Source: a virus
IMG/VR virus record: IMGVR_UViG_3300049046_000039
Span: 51,802 to 115,801 of that record
DNA: 64,000 bases
Direction: 5' to 3' (one strand)
Under the pieces are notes generated by a model, which did not search any database, was not told where the DNA came from, and saw only the letters and a program-made list of their open reading frames with translations. The number at the start of each line of letters is the position of its first letter. Within the stretch, counting starts at the first letter, position 1. A program made the translations under genes and the position numbers. Below, piece after piece: positions 40,430-47,290 of this stretch.

Positions 40430-40759
40430 TTAAGGTTGAGTTGGATGAAACCTACCGTACATACAGTGTACGACCTCGTGACCTATCCACTCTGGTTCGT
40501 AGGACACATCAGGATCGACTATGTAGATCGTGCACTTGTCACTCTGTATAGTAGCGAAAGCTTGAAGGTCTCTATCTTGAAGAGGAGGATTATACTTCTC
40601 GTACTCTTTGACGAGAGCTCTCTTGCTCTCTAGAGTTACGAACTGTATATTTGGGGAGAGCTTCTCGTATTCTTTAGTCTCGAACTGATATCCATCAGCA
40701 GAACCGCTGTTACATGAAACTAAGAGGAGAGCTGCGATTGGTGCTAGTATTTTCTTCAT
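40430..40759 (-). CDS. lipoprotein with HExxH motif
   Basis: 109 residues with a lipoprotein signal (LLLVSC, Cys16). Near the end, EWIGHEVVHCMYGRFHP contains HEVVH, the zinc-metalloprotease motif, so it may be a small periplasmic peptidase; no third ligand is certain. Possible superinfection or lysis role is inference. Confidence 0.65.
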   Translation of the reverse strand: MKKILAPIAALLLVSCNSGSADGYQFETKEYEKLSPNIQFVTLESKRALVKEYEKYNPPLQDRDLQAFATIQSDKCTIYIVDPDVSYEPEWIGHEVVHCMYGRFHPTQP

Positions 40760-40773
40760 ACTAGTAATTATAC

Positions 40774-40837
40774 AGGCTGCGTTTTTTGCGTTTTTCTATC
40801 CAAAAGAAATGCTAAAACTTTTTGCTGAATGCAGCCT
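40774..40837 (-). ncRNA. Y-RNA-like short element
   Basis: AGGCTGC/GCAGCCT helix around ATTCAGCAAA and an A-rich loop. It lies 7 nt 3' of tRNA-Glu(TTC) and just ahead of the lipoprotein gene. Same plan as the elements near the TROVE gene. Confidence 0.4.
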
Positions 40838-40843
40838 TAATTC

Positions 40844-40921
40844 TGGTCGTGCCGACGGTATTCGAAACCGCATTAACCTGATTGAAAGTCAGGGCTCTTA
40901 GACCAATTAGAGGACGGCACG
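40844..40921 (-). tRNA. tRNA-Glu(TTC)
   Basis: Acceptor CGTGCCG/CGGCACG, A73, CCA; anticodon arm CCTGA-CTTTCAA-TCAGG. Confidence 0.88.
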
Positions 40922-41236
40922 TTATTTCTTATAGACCATCTTAACGTTAGAAGATACTTCCCAACATAAGATAGCTATCTGATCGTAGTATTCCAAAGTT
41001 ATGTCTATGACTCTATCGCACTCTTCTTCGGTCGCGACGAACATGACTGGAATCATTCTCTCGTCATATATGTCGCCGTTAGGAGCTAGCCACTTACCCT
41101 TGTTCGGCGGCTGGATAGTAAGACCTCCGGTGATAGACTTTATCTTCGCGTCCCAGACGCGGTGGAATCTAGTCTTTATCGGTCTTCCATCGTTCCTCTG
41201 AGTGGGAACTAGTATAGTCCACATCTTCTTAATCAT
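40922..41236 (-). CDS. hypothetical protein
   Basis: 104 residues (MIKKMWTILVPTQRNDGRPIKTRFHRVWDAK...), alpha/beta, ending against the 5' end of tRNA-Glu. No family recognised. Confidence 0.7.
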   Translation of the reverse strand: MIKKMWTILVPTQRNDGRPIKTRFHRVWDAKIKSITGGLTIQPPNKGKWLAPNGDIYDERMIPVMFVATEEECDRVIDITLEYYDQIAILCWEVSSNVKMVYKK

Positions 41237-41238
41237 AC

Positions 41239-41303
41239 AGATTAGTCTTTGTCCGCTAGGTCAAATGCAAATTGGTAGCGTAATGAATTGCTGTAACTAA
41301 TCT
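41239..41303 (-). ncRNA. Y-RNA-like short element
   Basis: AGATTAG/CTAATCT helix, TTACAGCAATTCATTACGC as in elements 4 to 6, then a 30-nt remainder without clear tRNA parts. It lies 7 nt 3' of tRNA-Leu(GAG). Confidence 0.45.
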
Positions 41304-41309
41304 AAACTC

Positions 41310-41398
41310 TGGTGCTCTCGCCGGGACTCGAACCCGGAAGACAAATCAATGCCTATAACCCCTCAAGCTACTGCGTTTACCAGTTTCGCCACGAGAGC
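41310..41398 (-). tRNA. tRNA-Leu(GAG)
   Basis: Acceptor GCTCTCG/CGAGAGC, A73, CCA; loop TTGAGGG gives GAG; long variable arm. Confidence 0.88.
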
Positions 41399-41405
41399 AA
41401 TATGA

Positions 41406-41494
41406 TGGTACCGGTGACAGGGGTCGAACCTGCCCGGGACTTCCGTCCCACTAGGACCTAAACCTAGCGCGTCTGCCAAATCCGCCACACCGGC
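41406..41494 (-). tRNA. tRNA-Leu(TAG)
   Basis: Acceptor GCCGGTG/CACCGGT, A73, CCA; anticodon arm CTAGG-TTTAGGT-CCTAG; variable arm GGGAC/GTCCC. Confidence 0.9.
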
Positions 41495-41501
41495 ATTAAC
41501 T

Positions 41502-41696
41502 TTAATTGTTGTTCGAGCTGACGTTGAAGTTAAACAGCAGCGAACAGAGGATGTTAATACCCCAAGCCTGAAGCCACGTTACCGTGCTCAGAATCGATAC
41601 TGCAGGGACGAGGCAAGCGTTCCAGAGAAGCATCGTGGGTAGTGCCAACAGCAAGCTGAAGACTAAAACAATTATGAGTGCGATCACGTATTGCAT
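41502..41696 (-). CDS. small membrane protein
   Basis: 64 residues with two hydrophobic spans (YVIALIIVLVFSLLLALPT and LQAWGINILCSLLF). Between two tRNA genes. Could be another holin candidate. Confidence 0.6.
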   Translation of the reverse strand: MQYVIALIIVLVFSLLLALPTMLLWNACLVPAVSILSTVTWLQAWGINILCSLLFNFNVSSNNN

Positions 41697-41710
41697 AATT
41701 AAAAACTCCG

Positions 41711-41785
41711 TGGTAGCCCCAACGGGACTTGAACCCGTTTTGTCGGCGTGAGAGGCCGATCTCTTAACCCATAGAGGATGGGGCC
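41711..41785 (-). tRNA. tRNA-Glu(CTC)
   Basis: Acceptor GGCCCCA/TGGGGCT, A73, CCA; anticodon arm TCGGC-CTCTCAC-GCCGA. Confidence 0.88.
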
Positions 41786-41786
41786 A

Positions 41787-41873
41787 TGGTGGGTAGTATA
41801 GGGTTCGAACCTATCATCTGCAACCGCAGGCCAGTTTTACAGACTGGTGCCCGTCCACTCAGGCGTACTACCC
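41787..41873 (-). tRNA. tRNA-Tyr(GTA)
   Basis: Acceptor GGGTAGT/ACTACCC, A73, CCA; arm CCAGT-CTGTAAA-ACTGG; long variable arm as normal for bacterial Tyr. Confidence 0.92.
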
Positions 41874-42017
41874 ATTAATGACTTCCCAGCACGTATAGCT
41901 ATCGTTACTGAGAAAGCTTTTATCTTCTTTGGCATGCTCTTCGCATAGAGGATGAGAACCTGCAAACTGAGTATGTCTTACGTATTCAGCTTCTCTATCA
42001 CAATCTATACAAATCAT
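41868..42017 (-). CDS. small zinc-ribbon-like protein
   Basis: Start taken at ATG 42017 (49 residues) just after tRNA-Lys(CTT). MICIDCDREAEYVRHTQFAGSHPLCEEHAKED has a C-x2-C...C-x2-H pattern. Its TAG stop lies within the 5' end of tRNA-Tyr. Confidence 0.55.
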   Translation of the reverse strand: MICIDCDREAEYVRHTQFAGSHPLCEEHAKEDKSFLSNDSYTCWEVING

Positions 42018-42028
42018 ACCGTAAACCT

Positions 42029-42104
42029 TGGAGGACGAGGTGGGGTTCGAACCCACGACACGAAGATTAAGAGTCTCCTGCTCTACCTACTGAGCTACAC
42101 GTCC
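42029..42104 (-). tRNA. tRNA-Lys(CTT)
   Basis: Acceptor GGACGTG/CTCGTCC (one mismatch), T73, CCA; loop CTCTTAA gives CTT. Confidence 0.88.
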
Positions 42105-42105
42105 G

Positions 42106-42456
42106 TTATTCTTTTAGAGCTTTTAGCTTCGCTCTATAAAATTGTCTGAGCTTAGCTCGTCTCATCTTCTTCAGATAGTATACGTCCGGCTTATACTCGA
42201 GGTAGTAAGTAGGATACGCACTAATCTGTTCTAGAGAGACTCTGTCTTCATCGGTCAGAACGTAGTCTTTAGGATAAGACACGTTGCCGATGAAGTAGCT
42301 AGCTTCTTTCTTCGTATTGCAGTAGGAGCAGTCACACTCGCGGTGATTCTTCCTAGACTGTAATACGTGCCTATTTATCGCGGCTGGAAGGAGATGCTCT
42401 AAAAAGTTTTCAGAGACTCTCCGATCGACCTCTTCGAGCATCTCCTTAGTGTTCAT
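42106..42456 (-). CDS. hypothetical protein with cysteine cluster
   Basis: 116 residues; NHRECDCSYCNTKKEASYFIG is a probable zinc site, flanked by helices; ends 1 nt from tRNA-Lys. No family recognised. Confidence 0.65.
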   Translation of the reverse strand: MNTKEMLEEVDRRVSENFLEHLLPAAINRHVLQSRKNHRECDCSYCNTKKEASYFIGNVSYPKDYVLTDEDRVSLEQISAYPTYYLEYKPDVYYLKKMRRAKLRQFYRAKLKALKE

Positions 42457-42457
42457 G

Positions 42458-42805
42458 TTACTTCAGCTCGTAGAGCTTGGACATGTCACCCTTGTCGATA
42501 GCCTTATCCAAGGCCGACTCGATCTTGGTGATCTGCTCGAGGAGCTTCTTGCGCTCTTCGAACTTGGCCTTGCTGTACTGCGTAGGCTTGGTCTCGTTAC
42601 CGTCCTCGTCGAAGTATCCACCGACATCAGGACGAATCTTTTGCAGATCCTTCTTGAGTGCCGAGAGCTTGTCGAGGCCGTTGAGAATAGCCTCGCTGCG
42701 CTTTTCGAGTTCCCGATTGACGAGAGCGTCGATTACTTTATCGTTAACCGCCGGCGAGATTTCGGCGATCTTGGTTGCCACAGCTTCAGTAATAGTCTTT
42801 GTCAT
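42458..42805 (-). CDS. hypothetical coiled-coil protein
   Basis: Start ATG 42805 (115 residues), strongly helical: ISPAVNDKVIDALVNRELEKRS, then FEERKKLLEQITKIESALDKA. Resembles small scaffold or structural helical proteins; no family recognised. Confidence 0.65.
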   Translation of the reverse strand: MTKTITEAVATKIAEISPAVNDKVIDALVNRELEKRSEAILNGLDKLSALKKDLQKIRPDVGGYFDEDGNETKPTQYSKAKFEERKKLLEQITKIESALDKAIDKGDMSKLYELK

Positions 42806-42821
42806 ACTCACTTCTCTTTCA

Positions 42822-43043
42822 TTACGATTTGAACCAGAGGATATGTGTTACGTCTTCTGGAACGTCCATATAGAAGGCTACGTCTGAAGGACTGAACTCG
42901 GTGGTGTCGAGAGTGTCCTCTTCATACACCAGCTGAGCCATTCCATCGGAATCGTCTATCTCTCCTTCCACTACCATACCGACAAACTCGTCGATATCGA
43001 TAAGTTCTGCTACGTCTGTGTCTTCTTCAGTAAGTGCTCTCAT
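42822..43043 (-). CDS. hypothetical very acidic protein
   Basis: Start ATG 43043 behind GAGG (73 residues); DTDVAELIDIDEFVGMVVEGEIDDSD shows net charge well below zero, the style of DNA-mimic or modulator proteins of phages. It overlaps the upstream gene stop. Confidence 0.6.
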   Translation of the reverse strand: MRALTEEDTDVAELIDIDEFVGMVVEGEIDDSDGMAQLVYEEDTLDTTEFSPSDVAFYMDVPEDVTHILWFKS

Positions 43044-43297
43044 TAGAACCTCTTCTGCCAAGCGGAACCAGTAGTGTAGAGTCCCTCGCCAGCAAGATAG
43101 ACGTTCCACATGATGCGGGAAATCTCTCGACTGCTAGGAGCTGAATCGATATCTCGAAGAAGAGCGTTCTTCTTCTTGTCTCGAGTAGAAGTACTCGTAA
43201 TAATGTCCTTGCATGTGAGTCTAGCCTCACTTAAGTCCATCTTTTCGATACCTTGAAGCATCGAAGCATCGAAGGTATCTTCGTTTACCTTTTTCAA
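43043..43297 (-). CDS. hypothetical protein
   Basis: 84 residues (MKKVNEDTFDASMLQGIEKMD...), helical with a Ser/Thr-rich turn; promoter 43327-43355 directly upstream. Confidence 0.65.
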   Translation of the reverse strand: MKKVNEDTFDASMLQGIEKMDLSEARLTCKDIITSTSTRDKKKNALLRDIDSAPSSREISRIMWNVYLAGEGLYTTGSAWQKRF

Positions 43298-43326
43298 GTA
43301 AGGCCTCCTTATTAGGATACCTTAGC

Positions 43327-43355
43327 TTTATAACATGTTTGGAAACAAAAGTAAA
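43327..43355 (-). promoter_or_regulatory. sigma70-like promoter
   Basis: TTTACT, 17 bp, TATAAA on the minus strand. Confidence 0.65.
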
Positions 43356-43382
43356 CAAGTATTTTTGAGTGGCGCAAAGTTT

Positions 43383-43682
43383 TTAATCGAATTTCCAGCG
43401 ATATCTACCACAATACTCTGCAGTACCGTCAGCGCGAAGTCTCACCGTACCGACTTTCGTGCAGTTGTATCGAAAAGGTCTCTGATGTTCTGGAGGAAGG
43501 TCTGCTCGAATGACAGTATGGAAGTCTTCGCTCCAGTCATACTCGCCGTCGTATAGCAGAACTCGCTTGTATCCCATGAACGTCGTCTTGACGAGCATGT
43601 TAACGTAGTCAGACAACCAGTATGGCGACACAACTAGAACAAGAGCCATCAGCACGATGGGAAGGAAAGCAAGAAATTCCAT
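43383..43682 (-). CDS. membrane protein with basic tail
   Basis: Start ATG 43682 behind GGAG (99 residues). N-terminal hydrophobic run EFLAFLPIVLMALVLVVSPY, then a cytoplasmic or periplasmic basic part. It starts 14 nt after tRNA-Gln(TTG). Confidence 0.65.
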   Translation of the reverse strand: MEFLAFLPIVLMALVLVVSPYWLSDYVNMLVKTTFMGYKRVLLYDGEYDWSEDFHTVIRADLPPEHQRPFRYNCTKVGTVRLRADGTAEYCGRYRWKFD

Positions 43683-43695
43683 GATATATCTCCAG

Positions 43696-43772
43696 TGGAT
43701 GCCCGCGTGGGACTCGAACCCACACGCACTCGGGTCAAAGCCGAGCCGCCTTACCAGGTAGCGCAACGGGCA
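43696..43772 (-). tRNA. tRNA-Gln(TTG)
   Basis: Acceptor TGCCCGT/GCGGGCA, T73, CCA; arm CTCGG-CTTTGAC-CCGAG. Confidence 0.9.
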
Positions 43773-43777
43773 TTAGA

Positions 43778-43802
43778 GGTGGGTAGGTTTCGCCTACCCA
43801 CC
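43778..43802 (-). terminator. stable hairpin after the vWA gene
   Basis: GGTGGGTAGG/CCTACCCACC, 10 bp with CGAAA loop, between the vWA gene stop and tRNA-Gln. Only TCTAATG follows, so termination may be partial. Confidence 0.5.
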
Positions 43803-43808
43803 AACGTA

Positions 43809-44828
43809 TTAGTTTTCGTAGTAGACCAGACTCGTTCCAGCCTTGAGCTTTCGATTTACCGAAGTCGACTGGATAAAGATGTCGTAGTTGCCGTGACTTC
43901 CAGGCGCCAGTCTGATGTTTCCGTAAGTCGGAAGACCGAGCATCTGTCGAGCAGCAGCACCTTCGTAGACTGCCTGTGAAGACTTGTCTCGAATGAGAAT
44001 CTTCTTGTAGTCCTGAACTACAGGTTCGGTCTTGGTCAGCTGGTAGAAGCCAGCACCCTTAACCATCTCACGACCAAGTCTCTTCTCGATGAAGGGCTTG
44101 ATTTGAGTGTCGTTCTCGTTAGAAGCTACAGGCCAGATCGTTACCTTGTTAGATACGTCGACCAGAGCTTCCTTGATCTCTTTTTCAGAGATGTTAGAAA
44201 GGTCGGCGTAGAACTTGCCGGTAGACTTCATACCGCTAGAGCGTTGAGTGAAGTACTCAGTGAACGCTTCTTCGTCGCGCTGTGCTGCAACAGCAACACC
44301 TCTCTCGGTCTGGTCCCACTCTAAGATGTTTCCAGAAGGGATGCCTAAGCGAGCGAGTGAGCCGGCGTGACCGCGAGGAACGCGGAATACGAAAGTCCAG
44401 CGATCAGTAGCTGTAAGCTCTCTGATCTTCTTGGCCAGCTTCGTGGCGTCGTATTTCTGCGAGTAGTTCTCGTAACCGTCGGTGATAGCCATCACGAGGA
44501 ACGAGACTGAAGCGTCGTCGTAGTCGGGGACAGACTCGAACTGCTCGATAAGATCTCCAACGGAGTCGAAGAGCGGAGTCCCTGGTCCGTCACAGACGTA
44601 GCTGGTGATCGGCGTGAGAGTGTTGACGTTCGAGTTGGTTATGACTCGCTTGACCGAAGCTGTTCGGCCGTGACCACACTCGACAACCGAGACGATAGTA
44701 TCCTGGCTGTTGGTGTTCGAAGCTTTCTTGATTGACTCGATTTTCGAGTTGTAGTCCTTAGCGGCTACGTGAGCGATGCACCTCATAGAGCCCGAGTGAT
44801 CGCGCGATATTCCAATATAGTTCTTCAT
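43809..44828 (-). CDS. von Willebrand A domain protein
   Basis: 339 residues; MIDAS motif SRDHSGSMRC at the N-terminus, a conserved threonine at GPGTPLFDSVGDL (about 83) and MAITDGYENYSQKYD (about 112), then a 200-residue C-terminal part of unknown fold (AAARQMLGLPTYGNIRLAPG). The second half resembles no family I know. TATAAATA lies upstream, suggesting late expression. Confidence 0.8.
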   Translation of the reverse strand: MKNYIGISRDHSGSMRCIAHVAAKDYNSKIESIKKASNTNSQDTIVSVVECGHGRTASVKRVITNSNVNTLTPITSYVCDGPGTPLFDSVGDLIEQFESVPDYDDASVSFLVMAITDGYENYSQKYDATKLAKKIRELTATDRWTFVFRVPRGHAGSLARLGIPSGNILEWDQTERGVAVAAQRDEEAFTEYFTQRSSGMKSTGKFYADLSNISEKEIKEALVDVSNKVTIWPVASNENDTQIKPFIEKRLGREMVKGAGFYQLTKTEPVVQDYKKILIRDKSSQAVYEGAAARQMLGLPTYGNIRLAPGSHGNYDIFIQSTSVNRKLKAGTSLVYYEN

Positions 44829-44886
44829 CGTATTTCTCCGTATGTTTTATATGCGATGTATTATAGTATAGCAACGTATTGCAATC

Positions 44887-44894
44887 TATTTATA
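44887..44894 (-). promoter_or_regulatory. T4-type late promoter box
   Basis: Exact TATAAATA 58 nt ahead of the vWA gene start. Confidence 0.7.
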
Positions 44895-44920
44895 AGTCGC
44901 GACGGACACTGAACTAAAAA

Positions 44921-45011
44921 TGGTACTCCCTGCAGGAGTCGAACCTGCATAAGCCGCTAATCTGGCGCTACGGGATATAAGTCCGCTGCTTTACCGTTAA
45001 GCTAAGGGAGC
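44921..45011 (-). tRNA. tRNA with TAT anticodon and long variable arm
   Basis: Acceptor GCTCCCT/AGGGAGT, A73, CCA; D-arm GCTT/AAGC; T-arm GCAGG/CCTGC. The 7-nt loop CTTATAT gives TAT (Ile) on a stem with four good pairs, but a 21-nt variable arm is the Leu/Ser/Tyr type. Identity is unsettled: Ile by anticodon, class II by shape. Confidence 0.7.
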
Positions 45012-45020
45012 ATTAAGTAG

Positions 45021-45097
45021 TGGCGCGCCTGGAGGGACTCGAACCCCCGACACCAAGTTTAGAAGACTCGTACTCTATCCAACTGAGCTACAGGCGC
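45021..45097 (-). tRNA. tRNA-Arg(TCT)
   Basis: Acceptor GCGCCTG/CAGGCGC, G73, CCA; arm CGAGT-CTTCTAA-ACTTG. Confidence 0.9.
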
Positions 45098-45106
45098 ACT
45101 ATAAGG

Positions 45107-45182
45107 TGGTGTGACATATGAGATTCGAACTCATTAACACTCGGACCACAACCGAGCCGCTATCCACGTTGCGTTATGCCAC
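45107..45182 (-). tRNA. tRNA-His(GTG)
   Basis: Acceptor GTGGCAT/ATGTCAC, A73, CCA; arm CTCGG-TTGTGGT-CCGAG. A G-1 could come from the G before the 5' G. Confidence 0.9.
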
Positions 45183-45193
45183 CATAAATTCTA

Positions 45194-45315
45194 TTTGCAG
45201 CCGAGGGATTGCGTTTCCTGTATTTGTCACCCAGCGCTAGGTGCAGGAATTTAGCCTCGTGATTGTCAACTACGACATACTTCCCCTACGGCATAAGGAC
45301 GCTAACGACTGCAAA
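45194..45315 (-). ncRNA. structured RNA with paired ends in the tRNA array
   Basis: TTTGCAG/CTGCAAA closes a 120-nt RNA whose arms extend as TTAGCG-TCC/GGA-ACGCAA and which holds TTCCTG/CAGGAA with an inner CACC/GGGTG. No T-loop, anticodon or encoded CCA is seen. Its ends-together plan resembles the Y-like RNAs but the CAGCAA motif is lacking. Confidence 0.45.
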
Positions 45316-45333
45316 ACTCTAAAACTCTAAAAT

Positions 45334-45409
45334 TGGAGCACCATGAGGGATTCGAACCCCCGACCTAGCCGTTATGAGCGGCCAGCTCTAACCGCTGAGC
45401 TAATGGTGC
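45334..45409 (-). tRNA. tRNA-Met or Ile2 (CAT)
   Basis: Acceptor GCACCAT/ATGGTGC, T73, CCA; loop CTCATAA. With lysidine at C34 it would read AUA; without it AUG. Confidence 0.88.
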
Positions 45410-45415
45410 GATTCG

Positions 45416-45500
45416 TGGTAGGGGTAGCCGGACTCGAACCGGCACGAGCATAACTCAAAGGTTTTTAAGACCCATACGTCTACCATTCCGCCATACCCCC
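45416..45500 (-). tRNA. tRNA-Leu(TAA)
   Basis: Acceptor GGGGGTA/TACCCCT, A73, CCA; loop CTTAAAA; long variable arm. Confidence 0.88.
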
Positions 45501-45516
45501 ACTGGAATATGATAAG

Positions 45517-45545
45517 CTTATAATCCAGCTAGAATAAAATGTCAA
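45517..45545 (-). promoter_or_regulatory. sigma70-like promoter inside the tRNA array
   Basis: TTGACA, 17 bp, TATAAG; ahead of tRNA-Leu(TAA). Confidence 0.7.
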
Positions 45546-45633
45546 TTACTTTTATTCTACAAAAGTAGGTCTCTGTGCGCGAAGAATACTTTCTACCATG
45601 CCAGACGTTACTGTATTCTCAACCTACGAATTT

Positions 45634-45721
45634 TGGCGGAGCGTCCGGGAGTCGAACCCGGTCAACCCGTTAAGGTTGTACGCATTAGCAGTGCGCTGCA
45701 TTACCATCCTGCCCACGCTCC
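45634..45721 (-). tRNA. tRNA-Ser(GCT)
   Basis: Acceptor GGAGCGT/ACGCTCC, G73, CCA; arm GCGCA-CTGCTAA-TGCGT; long variable arm. Confidence 0.9.
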
Positions 45722-45722
45722 A

Positions 45723-45899
45723 TTACTTCTTACCGACCTGTCCTTTGTCGATCATGTCTTGAAAGTACTCGTTCCAGCTGCTAAATCCTGGAAGTCCTAC
45801 TCTAAATTCGTATGGATCGGTCTTATGCTTGTAGATCTTACGCTCTACGCCGTCTATACCGAAGATTGACATCTTATATTCGAACTCATCTTCTTCCAT
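45723..45899 (-). CDS. 58-residue acidic/basic small protein
   Basis: ATG 45899 lies 16 nt 3' of a tRNA; the product MEEDEFEYKMSIFGIDGVERKI... ends GKK, and its stop abuts tRNA-Ser. No family recognised. Confidence 0.6.
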   Translation of the reverse strand: MEEDEFEYKMSIFGIDGVERKIYKHKTDPYEFRVGLPGFSSWNEYFQDMIDKGQVGKK

Positions 45900-45914
45900 A
45901 AGACCGATCCATTG

Positions 45915-45989
45915 TGGTAGCGGAGGGCCGAATCGAACGGCCGTAAGGGTAGCTTATGAGACTCCCGGAGATCCAACACTCTCCCCGCA
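45915..45989 (-). tRNA. tRNA(CAT), probable initiator tRNA-fMet
   Basis: Acceptor TGCGGGG/CTCCGCT leaves position 1-72 unpaired (T-T), a key trait of bacterial initiator tRNAs, and the anticodon stem starts GGG. Loop CTCATAA; A73, CCA encoded. The lower anticodon stem is imperfect. Confidence 0.75.
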
Positions 45990-45992
45990 GCT

Positions 45993-46070
45993 TGGAGGAC
46001 CATCTGGGGCTCGAACCCAGGACACGCGGATTAAAAGCCCGCTGCTCTAAACCTACTGAGCTAATGGTCC
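45993..46070 (-). tRNA. tRNA-Lys(TTT)
   Basis: Acceptor GGACCAT/ATGGTCC, T73, CCA; arm GCGGG-CTTTTAA-TCCGC. Confidence 0.9.
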
Positions 46071-46076
46071 AATCTT

Positions 46077-46147
46077 TGGTACCTGTTAGGAGACTCGAAC
46101 TCCCCGACGCAGCCTTATGAGAGCCGCACGCTCAACCTGAGACAGGC
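46077..46147 (-). tRNA. tRNA(CAT), short D-arm
   Basis: Acceptor GCCTGTC/AACAGGT (one mismatch), A73, CCA; stem CGGCT/GGCTG with loop CTCATAA. D-arm reduced (CTC...GAG), total 71 nt. Elongator Met or Ile2. Confidence 0.72.
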
Positions 46148-46150
46148 AAA

Positions 46151-46624
46151 TCAGTGAAACCAAGGATTCGCGTACCAGAGGCGACGCGACTTGATTCCGT
46201 ATTCTTTTTCGTCAGCCTGAGCCGCAGCCCAGTCTCTAGCGCGCTTACCGTTACCGCTGTTCTTCTTGGCGGGAGCGTTCTGCTTCCAACCAGCTTTACA
46301 GCAGCGAGTGTAGGGAATAGTGCAGCCGCGAAGATCGCGGTTCTGACGCTTCTTCTTTCGAGAAGGTTTGTTGTAGCGAGAGTACTTGTACTCGAAAGCA
46401 GTAATGTCGACCATACGTCCGCGATCGTCGCGGAGAATCCAGTCGTTTACGACTTCGACGTACTCGTAAGACTTGACGAGGTAGTTGTACTTTCTAGTGG
46501 TACTCTTACGGTAAGTACCGACTCTGTTGCTTCTACAGAAGCTCTTGACCGCGCTCTCGTTGTAGAGAAGCACGACAGTCTTACCGTCCTTATGGACGGC
46601 GTTGACGGGATAGAGGTATTGCAT
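46151..46624 (-). CDS. hypothetical very basic protein
   Basis: 157 residues, pI very high: SRKKKRQNRDLRG, KAGWKQNAPAKK; three cysteines (CTIP, RCC). Nucleic-acid binding likely by charge. Its leader (46625-46697) holds ATAGGTTA/TAACCTAT just before the ribosome site, which might control translation. Confidence 0.65.
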   Translation of the reverse strand: MQYLYPVNAVHKDGKTVVLLYNESAVKSFCRSNRVGTYRKSTTRKYNYLVKSYEYVEVVNDWILRDDRGRMVDITAFEYKYSRYNKPSRKKKRQNRDLRGCTIPYTRCCKAGWKQNAPAKKNSGNGKRARDWAAAQADEKEYGIKSRRLWYANPWFH

Positions 46625-46697
46625 TGGTCATCTCCATAGGTTACCTAACCTATAGTGTGACCGGTTCCAATCGGATTCATGTTTAATTCCTTAACTG

Positions 46698-46788
46698 TGG
46701 AGGAAGGCATGGGATTCGAACCCATGGAACACTCGTCGCGTTCGTCTGTTTTCTAGACAGATGCCTTAGACCGCTCGGCCAGCCTTCC
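46698..46788 (-). tRNA. tRNA-Ser(AGA)
   Basis: Acceptor GGAAGGC/GCCTTCC, T73, CCA; arm TCTGT-CTAGAAA-ACAGA; long variable arm. A34 is unusual for bacterial Ser tRNAs and would need inosine formation to read UCC. Confidence 0.85.
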
Positions 46789-47148
46789 TTAATTTCTTCG
46801 CATCTTAGCGATGTCCTCGGCGTCTTCCTGCTTGAAGACAGGAACCATGTTGGACTTGTGCATGGTAGCGATACCCATGAGCTTGTCGCCTGTGTACTTG
46901 TTCTCGGACTTCTTAGGTATTGCCGAACCGATGCCGGCTCCAGACTCTACCTTAGGTGTCTCTCGCCTGAGAGACTTAGCGTCGAGAGGACTACTAACGA
47001 CTCTAGGCTTGTACCTAGACTTGCCAGCGCGCTTAGCTACATACTGCTTCAGAGTAATCTCATCGAGACCGAAGCGCTTCTGGCGCTTGTTGTACTCGAG
47101 GAAGTCCTGCATGAAGCGGTCTGCTTTTGTAACTTTTCTCTTTGGCAT
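46789..47148 (-). CDS. conserved basic phage protein
   Basis: 119 residues, N-terminus PKRKVTKADRFMQDFLEYNKR, C-terminus GIATMHKSNMVPVFKQEDAEDIAKMRRN. The closing HKSN..PVF...(A)..IA.MRR pattern recurs in small conserved proteins of T4-like phages. Function unknown. Promoter 47155-47182 directly upstream. Confidence 0.7.
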   Translation of the reverse strand: MPKRKVTKADRFMQDFLEYNKRQKRFGLDEITLKQYVAKRAGKSRYKPRVVSSPLDAKSLRRETPKVESGAGIGSAIPKKSENKYTGDKLMGIATMHKSNMVPVFKQEDAEDIAKMRRN

Positions 47149-47154
47149 GTGAAT

Positions 47155-47182
47155 ATTATAACACGCTATAGAAAATTGTCAA
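47155..47182 (-). promoter_or_regulatory. sigma70-like promoter
   Basis: TTGACA, 16 bp, TATAAT; 7 nt from the start of the basic protein's ATG, so the transcript may have almost no leader. Confidence 0.65.
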
Positions 47183-47190
47183 TCACTTTT

Positions 47191-47283
47191 TGGCGGAAGC
47201 GCTGGGATTCGAACCCAGGGAACGCTCGTCACGTTCGGCGGTTTTCAAGACCGCTGCCTTAAACCAGACTCGGCCACGCTTCC
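47191..47283 (-). tRNA. tRNA-Ser(TGA)
   Basis: Acceptor GGAAGCG/CGCTTCC, G73, CCA; arm GCGGT-CTTGAAA-ACCGC; long variable arm. Confidence 0.92.
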
Positions 47284-47290
47284 TTAATTC

